A DNA stretch of 64,000 nt from Tupaia tana (Eukaryota > Chordata > Mammalia > Scandentia > Tupaiidae): NCBI GenBank assembly GCA_026018925.1, contig JAKSZU010000006.1:127983592-128047591 (forward strand), given 5' to 3'. The notes under the pieces are model-generated. The model did no database searches, was not told the origin of the DNA, and worked only from the letters and a program-made list of their open reading frames with translations. The first letter of the stretch is position 1, and every line of letters starts with the position of its first letter. Positions 20,331 to 30,510 of this stretch are shown here, piece after piece. A program made the position numbers and the translations under genes.

Positions 20331-20351
20331 TGAACAATTACGTTGTAGATG
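20331..20351 (+). CDS. PLEKHA5: candidate PLEKHA5 microexon (21 nt)
   Basis: Seen: ATCTTTTTCTTTTTATCCAG, then 21 nt, then GTAAGTGA. Phase 1 in and 1 out, the same as the junction between the exons at 18031 and 26116, so inclusion adds seven residues (reading VNNYVVD across the junction) and keeps the frame. Both splice sites are stronger than those of several constitutive exons here. Known: such 3n microexons of 3-27 nt are common in neuronal transcripts of adaptor proteins. Inference: an alternatively included, probably tissue-restricted exon. No transcript evidence is available to me. Confidence 0.7.
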
Positions 20352-20413
20352 GTAAGTGAATATTTGGGTAGTATAGAAGTCAATGAAATATTAGACAAAT
20401 ATCCATGAGTTAC

Positions 20414-20420
<7 letters not shown>

Positions 20421-20446
<26 letters not shown>

Positions 20447-20681
20447 GGAGAGGCTTTTGCTCTAGGGCACATGCACTTGCCAGAAAGACAGAGACAGAAA
20501 GAGAAAAATCACCCCCCAGGGGGGAATGGCACGCCGCAATCCCTTCTTCATTCTCCTCCTGGGATCTTGGGCATGCATGCACACACGCCTGGCGTGAGCT
20601 TAAGCCACCGGGTCTGGGACTCAACCCTCCGTCAACTACATGGGAGTCCGGCAACATAGCCATTATACCAACCGCTGGTCC
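20421..20681 (-). mobile_element. tRNA-derived SINE, long type
   Basis: Starts only 69 nt after the candidate microexon. Target-site duplication ATGAGTTACAGAAACT (20405-20420) / CTGAGTTATAGAAACT (20682-20697). Confidence 0.95.
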
Positions 20682-20784
20682 CTGAGTTATAGAAACTTTT
20701 AAAGCTGAGGTTCACACCAGCCACCCACAAGCCAGACCTTTGCTCTCATTCTTGTTGGTAAATACATTATACATGCCACCATAT

Positions 20785-20970
20785 AAAATTCAGCGACTAT
20801 GCAAAACTTGAGCAGACACTTCACAAAAGAGTATATTCACTTGGGAAATAAGCATATGAAAGGGAACTTAGTCTTTTTAGTCATCAGGGAAATGTAAATG
20901 AAGAGCACAATGAGATGCCATGGTACCCTACCCGCACCAGCATGGCTAAAGTTAAGATTGACAAAATCTT
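20785..20970 (+). mobile_element. L1 ORF2 fragment (old)
   Basis: GAGCAGACACTTCACAAAAG, AATAAGCATATGAAA, AGGGAAATGTAAATGAAG and CACAATGAGATGCCATGG follow the order of the 3' part of L1 ORF2. Several frame breaks, non-functional. Confidence 0.85.
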
Positions 20971-21204
20971 TTTGAATTACCTTAACTGCTCTGAGTAGTT
21001 GTTCACTTGTTTTCCTTGGATTTTCCAGATATGCAGTTTTGCCCTAATTATAATTTTCCTTTCCTTTTTAAACTTTATACCTCTTCTTCCTCTGAAACTA
21101 TTAACACTAGCCCCACAGTAGTAGTCAGAAGCAGAGAGGGCAGTGGACTGCCTCCTGATTCTGTTACTTCAGTGGGAATGCATTTCATTTGTTTTTTCTT
21201 TTTA

Positions 21205-21391
21205 TTTTTAAGAATTTTTTTATTTAATTTTATTTATTTATTCATTTATTTTAATTTGACCAGAAAGACACACATACACACAACACACGAGAGAGAAAGT
21301 GAGAAAGCAAGCCACCAGGTCTGGGACTCGAACCATGGTTGGCCATGTGGGATTGTCCATTGCCTCAACCACCACACCACCCACCAGTCCC
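21205..21391 (-). mobile_element. tRNA-derived SINE, short type
   Basis: TTTTAATTTGACCAGAAAGAC tail, ACTCGAACCATGG B box, head end CACCCACCAGTCCC. Confidence 0.9.
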
Positions 21392-21485
21392 TAATTTTTT
21401 TTTTTTTTTCATTAATTGTGGGTACTGGCTTTGGTTTGGGCTATCTGTATTTTATCATATTACATAAGTATCCATTATCTTTTTT

Positions 21486-21745
21486 CAAAAGAGAGAGAGA
21501 GATTTTTGCTTCAGGGCACATGTGCTTGCCAGAGAGGCCAAGAGAGACAGAGAAACAGAATTTGAGAAGTCATACCAAAGGAGGCGGGTGGCCATGCCAC
21601 AAACCCTCCTCTTCCGTTCTCCTCTCGGAATTTTGGGCACCCATGCACATACGCTGTTGTGAGTTTCAAGCTGCTGGTCTGAAACTCAAACCATAGTCAG
21701 CCACGTGGGAGTCCAGTGCCTTAACCCTACGCCACTTGCTGCCTT
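21486..21745 (-). mobile_element. tRNA-derived SINE, long type
   Basis: TTTTTGCTTCAGGGCACATG to GCCACTTGCTGCC; diverged. Confidence 0.88.
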
Positions 21746-21788
21746 TTGTTATCATTTTAATAAAGTTTTATACGAAAAATAAACATAA

Positions 21789-22038
21789 AAAATTTTTAGA
21801 GAGATTTTTGCCATGGAACACATGCACTCACCAGAGAGAGACAGAGACAGAAAGTGAGAAATCACCCCTCAGGGGGGATGGCCATGCCGTAATCCCTTCT
21901 CTTCCAGTCTCCATTTGGGATTTTGGGCATGCACACACACGCACCTGTTGTGAGTTTGAAGCTGCTGGGTCCAGTACTCAACTGCAGTCAACCATGTGGG
22001 AGTCCAGCAATACAACCATTATGCCATCTGTTGGTCCC
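21789..22038 (-). mobile_element. tRNA-derived SINE, long type
   Basis: GAGAGATTTTTGCCATGGAAC to GCCATCTGTTGGTCCC. Confidence 0.9.
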
Positions 22039-22326
22039 AAGAAAAATACATTCAATAATATAAATTTTTATTAGATCCCTTTTCTAACAATGGTATTTTT
22101 CTAATTTTATATATTAAAATGGTGTTTTATAATTAGTAGATTTTCTAATATTAAGGCATCCATTTATATTCCTAGCATAAACTGTAGTTATGGTATATTT
22201 TGCCTTTTGTATGTGCTGTTAAATTCTATTATTTGAACTGTGGTGGGTTTTGTTGTTCTTTTATTTTGTTTTTAACAAGGGGGAATAAAGTGAGTTGGTT
22301 GTCAGCATTTAAAAATTTGAGACTAT

Positions 22327-22593
22327 GAGAGGCTCAGTAAATGGCATAATGGTTACATCACTGAACTCTCACGTGGTAAACTGCGGTTCAAGTCTCGGAC
22401 CCAGTGGCTTGAAACACACCAAGCATGTGAATGTGCATTCCCAAACTCCCAAGAGGAGAATGGAGAAGGGATGATAGTATGGCCATCCCCCTAGGGGGAT
22501 GATTTCTTGCTTTCTGTCTCTCTGCCTCTCTCTCTGTCACTCGAGCGAGCACACTGGCCTTATATCAAAAATCTCTCTGGAAAAAAACAAAAC
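22327..22593 (+). mobile_element. tRNA-derived SINE, long type
   Basis: Head GAGGCTCAGTAAATGGC, end CCTTATATCAAAAATCTCTC. Confidence 0.9.
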
Positions 22594-22609
22594 AGAATTG
22601 GAGGATTCC

Positions 22610-22768
22610 AGAGCCAGCAGATGGGGTAGTGGTGGTTAAGGCACTGGATCCCACATGGCCAAACCACAGTTTGAGCCCTGGACCTGACAGTTTGTTTTCT
22701 TACCTTTCTCTCTCGCGTGCGCGCCAATTAAAAAAATAATAATACCAAATGAAAGTAAATAAATCATC
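22610..22768 (+). mobile_element. tRNA-derived SINE, short type
   Basis: AGAGCCAGCAGATGGGG head, GACAGTTTGTTTTCTTAC junction, tail changed to CGCGTGCGCGCCAATTAAAA. Confidence 0.85.
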
Positions 22769-23018
22769 CTTTTTTTTTTTTTACGAGAGATTTTTGCTAT
22801 AGGGTGCATGTACTTGCCAGAGAGACAGAGAGTGAGCTATCACCCCACAAGGGAACTGCCCATACCACCATCCCTTCTCCTCCATTCTCCTCTCAGGATT
22901 TTGTGCACCCATGCACATGTGCCTGGCATGAGGTTTAAGCCACCAGGTCCAGGACTTAAACCACTGTTGTTTATGTGGGAGTCCAGTGATGTAACCATTA
23001 TGCCATCTGCTGGTCTCT
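22769..23018 (-). mobile_element. tRNA-derived SINE, long type
   Basis: GAGAGATTTTTGCTATAGGG to GCCATCTGCTGGTC. Confidence 0.92.
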
Positions 23019-23050
23019 AGATAATTCTTTTTTTTAAAAAAATCTTTCTA

Positions 23051-23318
23051 GGAACCAGCAGTTAGTGTAATGGCTATGTCACTGGACTCCCACGTAGTCG
23101 ACCGCAGTTCGCATCCCGGACCCAGTGGCTTAAACTCACGCCGGGCGTGTGTGCGTGCGTGCCCAAGATCCCGAGAGGAGAATGGAGGAGAAGCAATTGT
23201 GGCGTGGCCATCCCCCCTGGGGGGTGATTTCTCACTTTCTGTCTCTCTGTCTCTCTCTCTCTCTCTATGTCTGGCGAGCGCACGCGCCCTACAGCAAAAA
23301 CTTCTAAAAAAAAACCTT
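23051..23318 (+). mobile_element. tRNA-derived SINE, long type, young
   Basis: CpG-rich body (CGCCGGGCGTGTGTGCGTGC, GGCGAGCGCACGCGCCC). Confidence 0.94.
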
Positions 23319-23334
23319 TCTTTTAAAAAAGAAA

Positions 23335-23499
23335 AATACACCAGGTATGTGTGCATGTGTGCCCAAGTCCTGAAAGGATTGGAGGAGAAGAGACTGCAGT
23401 GTGTCCATCCCTCCTGGAGGTAGTTTCTCCTTTCCCTCTGTCTCTTCTCCAGCAAGCACATGTGCCTTATCACAAAAATCTAAAAGGAAAAAAAAAAGC
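23335..23499 (+). mobile_element. tRNA-derived SINE, long type, head missing
   Basis: Starts ATACACCAGGTATGTG, ends CACAAAAATCTAAAAGG. Confidence 0.85.
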
Positions 23500-23520
23500 C
23501 TTTAAAAAAATAATAAGTTT

Positions 23521-23779
23521 GGGGACCATCAGTGACGTAATGGCTATATCGCTGGCTCCCATGTAGTTGACCGTGGTTCGAGTCCTGGACCCGGTGGCTT
23601 AAACTCATACCGGACATGTGTGTGTGCGTGCCCAAGATCCCGAGAGGACAGTGGAGGAGAAGGGATTGCAATGTGGCCATCCCCCCTGGGGGGTGATTTC
23701 TCACTTTCTGTCTCTCTTTCTCTGTCTTTCTGTCAAGCACATGCGCCCCGTAGCAATAACCTCTCCAAAAAAAAAAAAA
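23521..23779 (+). mobile_element. tRNA-derived SINE, long type
   Basis: GGGACCATCAGTGACG, B box GGTTCGAGTCC intact, A tail. Confidence 0.94.
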
Positions 23780-23780
23780 G

Positions 23781-24036
23781 TTTGTGCCTAGTGGTTAAGG
23801 GACCCAAATCCACATGGTTGACTTTGCAGTTAAGTCCTGGACCCAGTAAGCTTAAGAACCATACCAGGTGGGATTAGGGGATAGGAAGGGAGGGTAGGGT
23901 TGCCTAGGATCCCATAACGATGGAGAAATGGAGGAGAAGGGATTATGTTGTGACCATGCCCCATTTGGAAATGCTTTCTCCCTCTTTGTCTGTCTGTTTC
24001 TGTCTGGTGACTGCATACACCTCTGGCAATTAAAAA
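23781..24036 (+). mobile_element. tRNA-derived SINE, old type
   Basis: GTGACCATGCCCCATTTGG and CACCTCTGGCAATTAAAAAC are old-type marks. Confidence 0.8.
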
Positions 24037-24185
24037 CAAATTCTGGGATTTTTTAAACTATAGGATCTCTTCTAAGTAAATCATCAGAAATATACAGATC
24101 AGTTATGGCTTTTGTTTTTTGTTTGTTTGTTTGATTGTTTTGCCACAGGACTTAAAATAGGACTCTTAAAAACAGACCACTTCCA

Positions 24186-24281
24186 AGGCCAGTAGGTGGT
24201 ATAAGGGTTAAGGTACTGGATTCCCACATGGTTGACCACTGTTCAAGTCCTAGACCTGTTGGCTTCAAAATTACACTGATT
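24186..24281 (+). mobile_element. tRNA-derived SINE, long type, 5' part of split copy
   Basis: Head and GTTGGCTTCAAAATTACACTG; the body continues at 24559 after the nested copy. Confidence 0.9.
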
Positions 24282-24543
24282 CAGGACAAGCAGTTAGTGT
24301 AATGGCTATGTCACTGAACTCCCATGTAGCCGACCACGGTTCAAGTCCCAGACCCCGTGGCTTAAACTCACTCCAGGCGCATGTGTGTGTGTGCCCAAGA
24401 TCCTGAGAGGAGAATGGAGGAGAAGGGATTGCGGCATCGCCATCCCCCCGTAGGGTGATTTCTCGCTTTCTGTCTCTCTGTCTCTCTCTGTCTTTCTGGT
24501 GAGCGCAAGTGCCCTATAGCAAAAACATCTCAAAAAAAAAAAA
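24282..24543 (+). mobile_element. tRNA-derived SINE, long type, nested
   Basis: Flanked by a perfect AAAATTACACTGATT (24267-24281 and 24544-24558) made from the body of the host SINE. Confidence 0.96.
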
Positions 24544-24558
24544 AAAATTACACTGATT

Positions 24559-24690
24559 GTGTGTGTGCGTGCCCAAAATCCCAAGCGGAGAAGGGATTGC
24601 AACGTGACCTTCTCCCCTGAGGGATAATTTCTCACTTTCTCTCTCTCTCTTCAGCGAGTGCATGCACTCTGTGGCAAAAATAATATTTTT
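24559..24690 (+). mobile_element. tRNA-derived SINE, long type, 3' part of split copy
   Basis: GTGTGTGTGCGTGCCCAAAATCCC to CTCTGTGGCAAAAATAA; continuation of 24186. Confidence 0.9.
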
Positions 24691-24869
24691 AAAGAGGACA
24701 GTAGCTAGCATAATAGAAAATTTTTCTTTGTAATTGTAACTGAGCTCAAAGGCTGGTGCTTTTTTTTTTTTAACAAAACCATTTTAATAATTTGTTCTTT
24801 AAGACAATGGAATATTTATTCTCTTGATGTGCTATGGTGGCGAGCGAATGTGTGCGCTGTGTCTTTTTT

Positions 24870-25109
24870 CCCTCCTTTATGGTAGAGCACGCACACATGA
24901 AAGCAGGTGCCGGGGGAGGGGTGCGAAGCACCTTCCACTGGGTTTGTTCCTGCCGTGATGCCAGTCCTCCCTCGTCAGATCATGGGCACTTGCAGGCATG
25001 TCTGGCATGATTCAGGCCATCTAGGCCAGGGAGTCAAACTGTAGTCACCGTGTGGGATCCAGTGCGCTTCTCTTGAGCAGTGCATTGCTACTGTACCACA
25101 GAACTGGCC
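24870..25109 (-). mobile_element. tRNA-derived SINE, old type
   Basis: TTATGGTAGAGCACGCACAC, CCGTGTGGGATCCAGTG, CACAGAACTGGCCC on the + strand. Confidence 0.65.
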
Positions 25110-25144
25110 CTCACTGCGTATATTTTGTTAGCTTACTATTAGAT

Positions 25145-25335
25145 TTTTTTTTTTTAACTTTATTTATTTATTCATTTGTTTGTTCATTTACTTATTTATT
25201 TAAATTTGACCAGAGAGGGACAGAGCGAGAGAGGAGAGAGAAAGTGAGAAAGTAGGCTTCCAAGTCCAGGGCTCGAACTGCAGTCGACCATGTGGGAGTC
25301 CTGCACTCTTAACCACCACGACACCTGCTGGCCCC
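25145..25335 (-). mobile_element. tRNA-derived SINE, short type
   Basis: TTTAAATTTGACCAGAGAGGG tail. Likely target duplication CTTACTATTAG / CTTACTGTTAG. Confidence 0.92.
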
Positions 25336-25359
25336 CTTACTGTTAGTTTTTATTACTAC

Positions 25360-25364
<5 letters not shown>

Positions 25365-25406
<42 letters not shown>
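25365..25406 (+). repeat. (TG)n microsatellite
   Basis: About 20 TG units, not inside a SINE. Confidence 0.95.
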
Positions 25407-25533
25407 TTTCTCATAAAAATAGTGTGTTCGTTTTTAAGAATTTTGGAAAATAAAAACAAGAAAATGATTACTATAGTTAAGTATTCATCACTGTTATTGG
25501 ATACTCTTGAGGCAATATGATATGATTGAAAAA

Positions 25534-25702
25534 GACCAGGCATGCCCATCTTTGATGGCACAATCAATGGGATGGCACTCTGCAAGGCTGGGACCACATG
25601 GGAGGCCAAGGTGTAGTTCCCAGAGTTCCCAGAACAACCTAAACAGGAAGACATGTGTGCTGCTATAATTCTAGCTACCTGAGAGGCTGGAGCAGGAGGA
25701 TC
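25534..25702 (+). mobile_element. possible tRNA/7SL hybrid SINE, old
   Basis: The 3' part (about 25651-25702: GTGTGCTGCTATAATTCTAG, CTACCTGAGAGGCTGG, AGCAGGAGGATC) resembles the 5' Alu-like domain of 7SL RNA. The upstream 110 nt hold TGGCACAATCAATGG, which could be a decayed A box. Hybrid origin is speculative. Confidence 0.4.
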
Positions 25703-26115
25703 AAAATATAGGGAAGTCCTCTTTCTCTCTTCATCCCTCTCCTCATGAAAGGGAGGGAAAAAGAGCAAGCAGAGGCTGAGGACACTTATGTAAATCACTT
25801 AACCCCACTCAGACACCACTCTCATAGTTTGTAACATGTGAGTGGGTTGGACTGACTCGTGAGTGGGTTGGACTGACTTGTTAGGATCATTGTACAGATG
25901 TACCAGTGCAGCAAAAGAAGGCATTTTAAATGAACTGTATTTCTAAATTTAACCTTAGAGTAAGGTTAATTTGTCTGGTAATGGCATTCACTTAGGTCTT
26001 TTCAAATAGTAAATTTGCTTTCTGATTTTAAAAGCCTCAAAAATTAAGCATGTCGAAAGAAGGCAATGTTGTATAGAAAATGTTTTGTCGAACTTACTTC
26101 TGTTTTAATTTTTAG
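25703..26115. other. intron, no feature seen
   Basis: Includes a short direct repeat of GTGAGTGGGTTGGACTGACT near 25838-25880. Confidence 0.5.
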
Positions 26116-26234
26116 GTTCCCACTTTCCTGTTGGAGTAGTCCCTCCAAGAACAAAATCACCCATGCCCGAGTCATCAACAATTGCTTCATATGTCACCTT
26201 AAGGAAAACTAAGAAGATGATGGATCTGAGAACG
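26116..26234 (+). CDS. PLEKHA5: PLEKHA5 coding exon (window exon 6)
   Basis: Acceptor TTAATTTTTAG, donor ACG|GTATTT; 119 nt, phase 1 in and 0 out. Encodes (G)SHFPVGVVPPRTKSPMPES and STIASYVTLRKTKKMMDLRT. The basic cluster RKTKKMM and SP/TP-like sites suggest a regulated linker (inference). Joins ERPRSAVDQ of the next exon. Confidence 0.95.
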
Positions 26235-26541
26235 GTATTTAACTAGAAATTAACTTTAGAAAGATTCTCAACCCCATTAACACCATCTTATATTTTAATT
26301 TTTAGTGATTTATCAGAGTTCTTTTTACCTACTTTTTTTAAAATACAGTAATGTAAGCTTAAGTTTTTAAATTAGATTTAGAGAATTAGCACCCCTAAAG
26401 ACAGACCTAATCAAATCCTGTTGTAGATTTTTTTTTTAAATCAGCCTTGATATAAGGTCTTGGACCAAGATTTATGGAATGTATTCTCTGAGAGCTGCTT
26501 GGTACTAAACCTTTTTCAATGCCTCTGAGAGTTTCCTTGAT

Positions 26542-26790
26542 GGCAACCAGCCGAAGGTATAAGGATTTCATCAATGAACTCCCATATAGTCAATTGCAGT
26601 TTGAGTCCCAGACCTGGCAGCTTAAATCTCACGCCAGGTACATCTGCGTGCATGCCCAAGATTCCCAGAGGAGAATGGAGAAGGGATTGTGGCGTGGCCA
26701 TCCCCCCTGGGGGGGGTGATTTCTCGCTTTATGTCTCTCCAATTAGCATAAGCATCCTATTGCAAAAATCTCTCTTAAAGAAAAAAAGAG
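26542..26790 (+). mobile_element. tRNA-derived SINE, long type
   Basis: First of two copies between related target sequences GAGTTTCCTTGATGG (26528) and AAGTTTCCTTGATGA (27051). Confidence 0.92.
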
Positions 26791-26807
26791 CTCTCTTGAT
26801 TAAATAG

Positions 26808-27051
26808 GACCAGCAGATGGCACATGGTTACGTTGCTGGACTCCCACATGACAGACCACGGTTTGAGTCCCAGACTCAGCAGCTTCAAACTCACACTAGG
26901 CCCATGTGCACACGTGTCCAAGATTCCAGGAAGAGAAGGGGTTGGGGCATGGCCTTCCTCCCCCCCACCCAGGGGTGGTGGTGATTTTTTTGCTTTCTGT
27001 CTCTCTGGCAAGCACACACGCCCTATAGCAAAAATCTCTTTCTAAAAAAAA
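26808..27051 (+). mobile_element. tRNA-derived SINE, long type
   Basis: Second copy; preceded by GAGCTCTCTTGATTAA, itself a third diverged copy of the target. Confidence 0.92.
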
Positions 27052-27064
27052 AAGTTTCCTTGAT

Positions 27065-27545
27065 GAAGTGATAGACCTGCCCAGTGGCCACCCAATAGTT
27101 AATGACATTCCTAGATTACCTAGGGCTACAGGGCCTTTCTGCTGAGATACTTTTGGAATTTACTTTTGGATACTCTTGAGAAATGTAATCTTGGGCTGGG
27201 AAGTAAATAGTATACTTTCTACTTTCATCTGAGAGGCAGTTAATTCGAACTGGCATGTTAAGCTATAGAAAAAGACTGGAATGTACCACAGTTTAAGATG
27301 CACAGTTATTCTTGAAATGGTTTAAAGTACAGCTACAGAGGCCTTCTTGGAGACACACGGCTTCATGGCTCCTGTGAACTAGCCATTTTGGGGAAACAGA
27401 AATGAAGATTTTCCGCTGATAATTCGGCCTCCGGCACACAAAACTCGCGTGGTAGGAAGACCCCTTTCAGGCCTCCTGTCTCTGTACCTGTCTTTGTCTC
27501 TCTCTGTCTCTGTCTTCTCTCTCTTTTTTTTAATTTTTGCTTTTT
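27065..27545. other. intron, no feature seen
   Basis: Unique sequence, ending in a TC-rich tract near 27476-27530. Confidence 0.5.
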
Positions 27546-27559
27546 AGAATTTCACTCGG

Positions 27560-27826
27560 GGGAACCAGCAGTTAGCGTAATGGCTATGTCTCTGGACTCC
27601 CACGTAGTCGACCGCGGTTCACGTCCCGGACCCGGTGGCTTAGAACTCACGCTGGACACGTGTGCATGCATGCCCAAGATCCCGAGAGGAGAATGGAGGA
27701 GAAGGGATTGCGGCGTGACCATCCCCCCTGGGGGGTGATTTCTCACTTTCTGTCTCTATGTCTCTGTCTGTCTGTCTGGCGAGCGCACACGCCCTATAGG
27801 GAAAACCTCTCCAAATTAAAAAAAAA
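27560..27826 (+). mobile_element. tRNA-derived SINE, long type, young
   Basis: Perfect target-site duplication AGAATTTCACTCGG (27546-27559 and 27827-27840); CpGs largely intact. Confidence 0.96.
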
Positions 27827-28076
27827 AGAATTTCACTCGGCGCACTTGCATGCCGCGCAGTTTTCTAATTTTTGGGTTCTACTGAAATTTTTTTAAATAT
27901 TAATTTTTTTAGTTTTATTGAAAAGTTTTTCTCTTCGTTTTTCCTTCTCTTTTTCTGTTTCTAGTTTGTTTTTGGCTGTTGTTGCTGTTGTTTCTCTCTT
28001 TCTGTTTCCTTATCTGCACGCTCCTCGACACTCAGATTGAACTTCCAAATTTGGGAAGAAACCGACCATCAGCCAG

Positions 28077-29338
28077 ATGACTAGAAATCGCTGCAGGACC
28101 ACAAGAAATATGGGAAAGCAGGAAAATACCTCTCCTCCAAGGGAAAAGGATAACTCCTCTTCATCCACACACAGTTCAATGGAAATCATGGAAATATCTG
28201 ATAAAGAATTCAGAACATTCATAATGTCAAAGCTAACAGAGATGGAAGAGAAGAAAGACAATGAACTGCTGAAAAGGAAGGAGAAAGAAGTTGTTGAGTT
28301 CCAGGAGGTGACAAAATTCATGCAAGATCTAAAAGAGGAATTTCACATTTTACAAAAGAATCAAATGGAACTGTTAGAGATGAAGGCTATAATACAGGAA
28401 GTAAAAATCTTCCTTGAAAGTATTAAAAGCTGACTAGATCATACAGAAAATAGAATCTCAGACGTAGAAGAAAAAATTGCTAGCCTAGAAAAATCCACCT
28501 TGAAGACTGAGAAAATGGCCTAAAAATTTGAGACTAAGGGAACCAGCAGTTAGCATAATGGCTATGTCGCTGGACTCCCACGTAGTCGACCGCGGTTCCG
28601 GACCTGGTGGCTTAAAACTCATGCTGGGCGCGTGTGCGTGCGTGCCCAAGATCCCGAGAGAGGAGAATGGAGGAGAAGGAATTGCGGCGTGACCATCCCC
28701 CCTGGGGGGTGATTTCTCGCTTTCTGTCTCTATGTCTCTGTCTGTCTGTCTGGCAAGCGCATGCGCCCTGTAGCGAAAACCTCTCCAAAAAAAAAAAAAA
28801 TTTGAGACTAATATACGAGAAATACTAGATACCATCAAATGTCCAAACATCCGGATAATAGGCATCCCAGAAGGCGAAGAGACTCATAAGGGCATTATTC
28901 TATGAGATCCTGCAAGAAAACTTTCCAAACCTAGAGAGGCACTCAAAGATTCAGCCCCAAGAAATACAGAGGACCCCAAATAGAATCAACTCAAGAAGAT
29001 CTTCTTCAAGACACATTATAGCCAGATTGACCAAAACCACAGACAAAGACAAGATACTAAGATTGGCAAGAGAAAAACGGCAAGTTACCTACAAAGGCTA
29101 TCCCATCAGATTAACAGCAGACCTCTCATCGGAAACAATGCAAACCAGGAAAGAATGGGAAAATATATTCAAAGTGTTAAGGGAAAAGCAATTTCAACCA
29201 AGAATACTGTACCCACCAAGATTATCGTTCATGTGGGAAGAAAAGACACGAACATTCCCAGATAAACAAAACCTGCAAAGATTTACCAGCATCAGGCCAG
29301 ATCTCCAAGAAGTTCTTAAGGGAGTGCTATGTCAGTAA
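28077..29338 (+). pseudogene. L1/HAL1 ORF1p-like pseudogene
   Basis: Frame opens at ATG 28077 (MTRNRCRTTRNMGKQE). The coiled-coil part shows heptad-like KEKEVVEFQEVTKF and LEKSTLKTEK; in-frame TGA at 28431 and TAA at 28521. After the SINE, NIRIIGIPEGEE is the ORF1p RRM signature; a further stop/frameshift near 28903 follows. The C-terminal domain (RHIIARLTKTTDKDKILRLA, RLTADLSSETMQ, RPDLQEVLKG) runs to the TAG/TAA region at 29336. ORF1p is the RNA-binding trimeric chaperone of L1 elements. This copy is dead. Confidence 0.92.
28538..28795 (+). mobile_element. tRNA-derived SINE, long type, inside ORF1
   Basis: Perfect target-site duplication AAAAATTTGAGACTAA (28522-28537 and 28796-28811). Young, CpG-rich; the B box has lost four bases (GGTTCCGG). 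Confidence 0.97.
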
Positions 29339-29699
29339 AATTAAATGCAGACACACAGAAATAAGAGTTCAAAAACTAAGAAAATGGGCTACTTAATTGT
29401 AGGGACAATGACTGGAGATGAATATTATATCCCAGAACTCAATCCGGAAGATCGAACCACAACCGAAGAAAGATTAAGTACATGAAACTGAACTGATGAA
29501 ACAACATTCTGTGACTTGACTAAAATATTGCTGCTTTTTGTCTAAGCTTTGTTGTCCGGTTTTAAAGAATTTTTGTCCCGTCTTGAGCTGTCAATAGGTT
29601 CATGTACCTACTATTTGAACAGAATCCTAATCTGTTTCCAGGCTTTACGTTTCAAGGAAATATCGTTACCAGGTCAAAACTGCTTTTCTTGAAATTACC

Positions 29700-30510
29700 A
29701 GCTGAACTTGCTATTGAAAGTAGTTAGATTACTTACGATATTGTGTGATCAACAAAATGTTGGGGGAAAAGGAATTGAAGACAACTGTATATAGCAGAAA
29801 TAGTGTAATAAGAGAGTGAGAAAGGGCACAGGGTCAAACATGGGGTAGAAAACATATATACATATACATATATATGAAAGTAGAAGTGGAATATTATTGA
29901 TGATAACATGCATGATTAAGCCACTATGCAGTTTATTCTAGATGGGAAACCACATTTAGTATGTTGTGACGATGCTCAGGGAATGAATGTTTAGTAAAAG
30001 GTTCAGGAGAAAAAAAAAAAAAAAAAAACAGTAAAACTGTTCTTATTGGAATTAAAAAAAAAATGCATATTTGATGACTGCAGTAAACTATATAGCCCCA
30101 GCTAGGTACTACTTTATAGTATGTTCATTCCACTCACTGAGGTTTATGCCTAAAGTCAGACTTGGGTTCATGTATAGGTATATATCAGCTGTCCTTGCTG
30201 TTGGAAATATTTAGACTAATTAAGTTCATTAGCAAATCAATTAAATGGGGGGGAAAGGCATAGGAAGTAACCATGGATACCAGAGACACTGTGGGAGGAA
30301 GGTGGGACATGGCAGAGGGTGAGGGATAAGGAATCAAGGATGGCAAAAAAAAAAAAAAAAAAAAAGTATATAAGACATAAGAAATGGAAAAGTATTTGCT
30401 GATAACATGTATGTTGATGTGCTTGATTGAGCCCATATACAGTGTATTTTGGATGGAAAATTCATTTGTATACTGTAATGATGTATGGTGAATTAAGGTA
30501 AAAAATAAAT
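29700..30510 (+). repeat. duplicated 3' module in the HAL1-like LINE
   Basis: About 29702-30020 and 30187-30510 are diverged copies. Shared marks: AGCTGAACTTGCTATTGAAA / AGCTGTCCTTGCTGTTGGAA, GATGATAACATGCATG / GCTGATAACATGTATG, and ATGCAGTTTATTCTAGATGG / ATACAGTGTATTTTGGATGG; each ends in an A-rich tract. Confidence 0.8.

Noticed and set aside
21030-21190. Possible extra PLEKHA5 exon after TTGGATTTTCCAG
   Set aside because: No matching donor in a frame that joins the phase of neighbouring exons, and the translation has no similarity to the protein.
21007-21696. 229-codon open frame on the + strand
   Set aside because: It reads through intron, a short SINE and a long SINE; the peptide (for example ASHQVWDSNHGWPCG) is SINE-derived and recurs in many frames of the window.
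25343-25798. 151-codon open frame on the - strand
   Set aside because: Includes the (TG)n microsatellite translated as HTHTHT and crosses the 7SL-like repeat; no coding signature.
27560-27640. tRNA gene call on SINE heads
   Set aside because: A and B boxes are present, but the heads cannot form a full cloverleaf with a proper acceptor stem and all continue into SINE bodies with target duplications.
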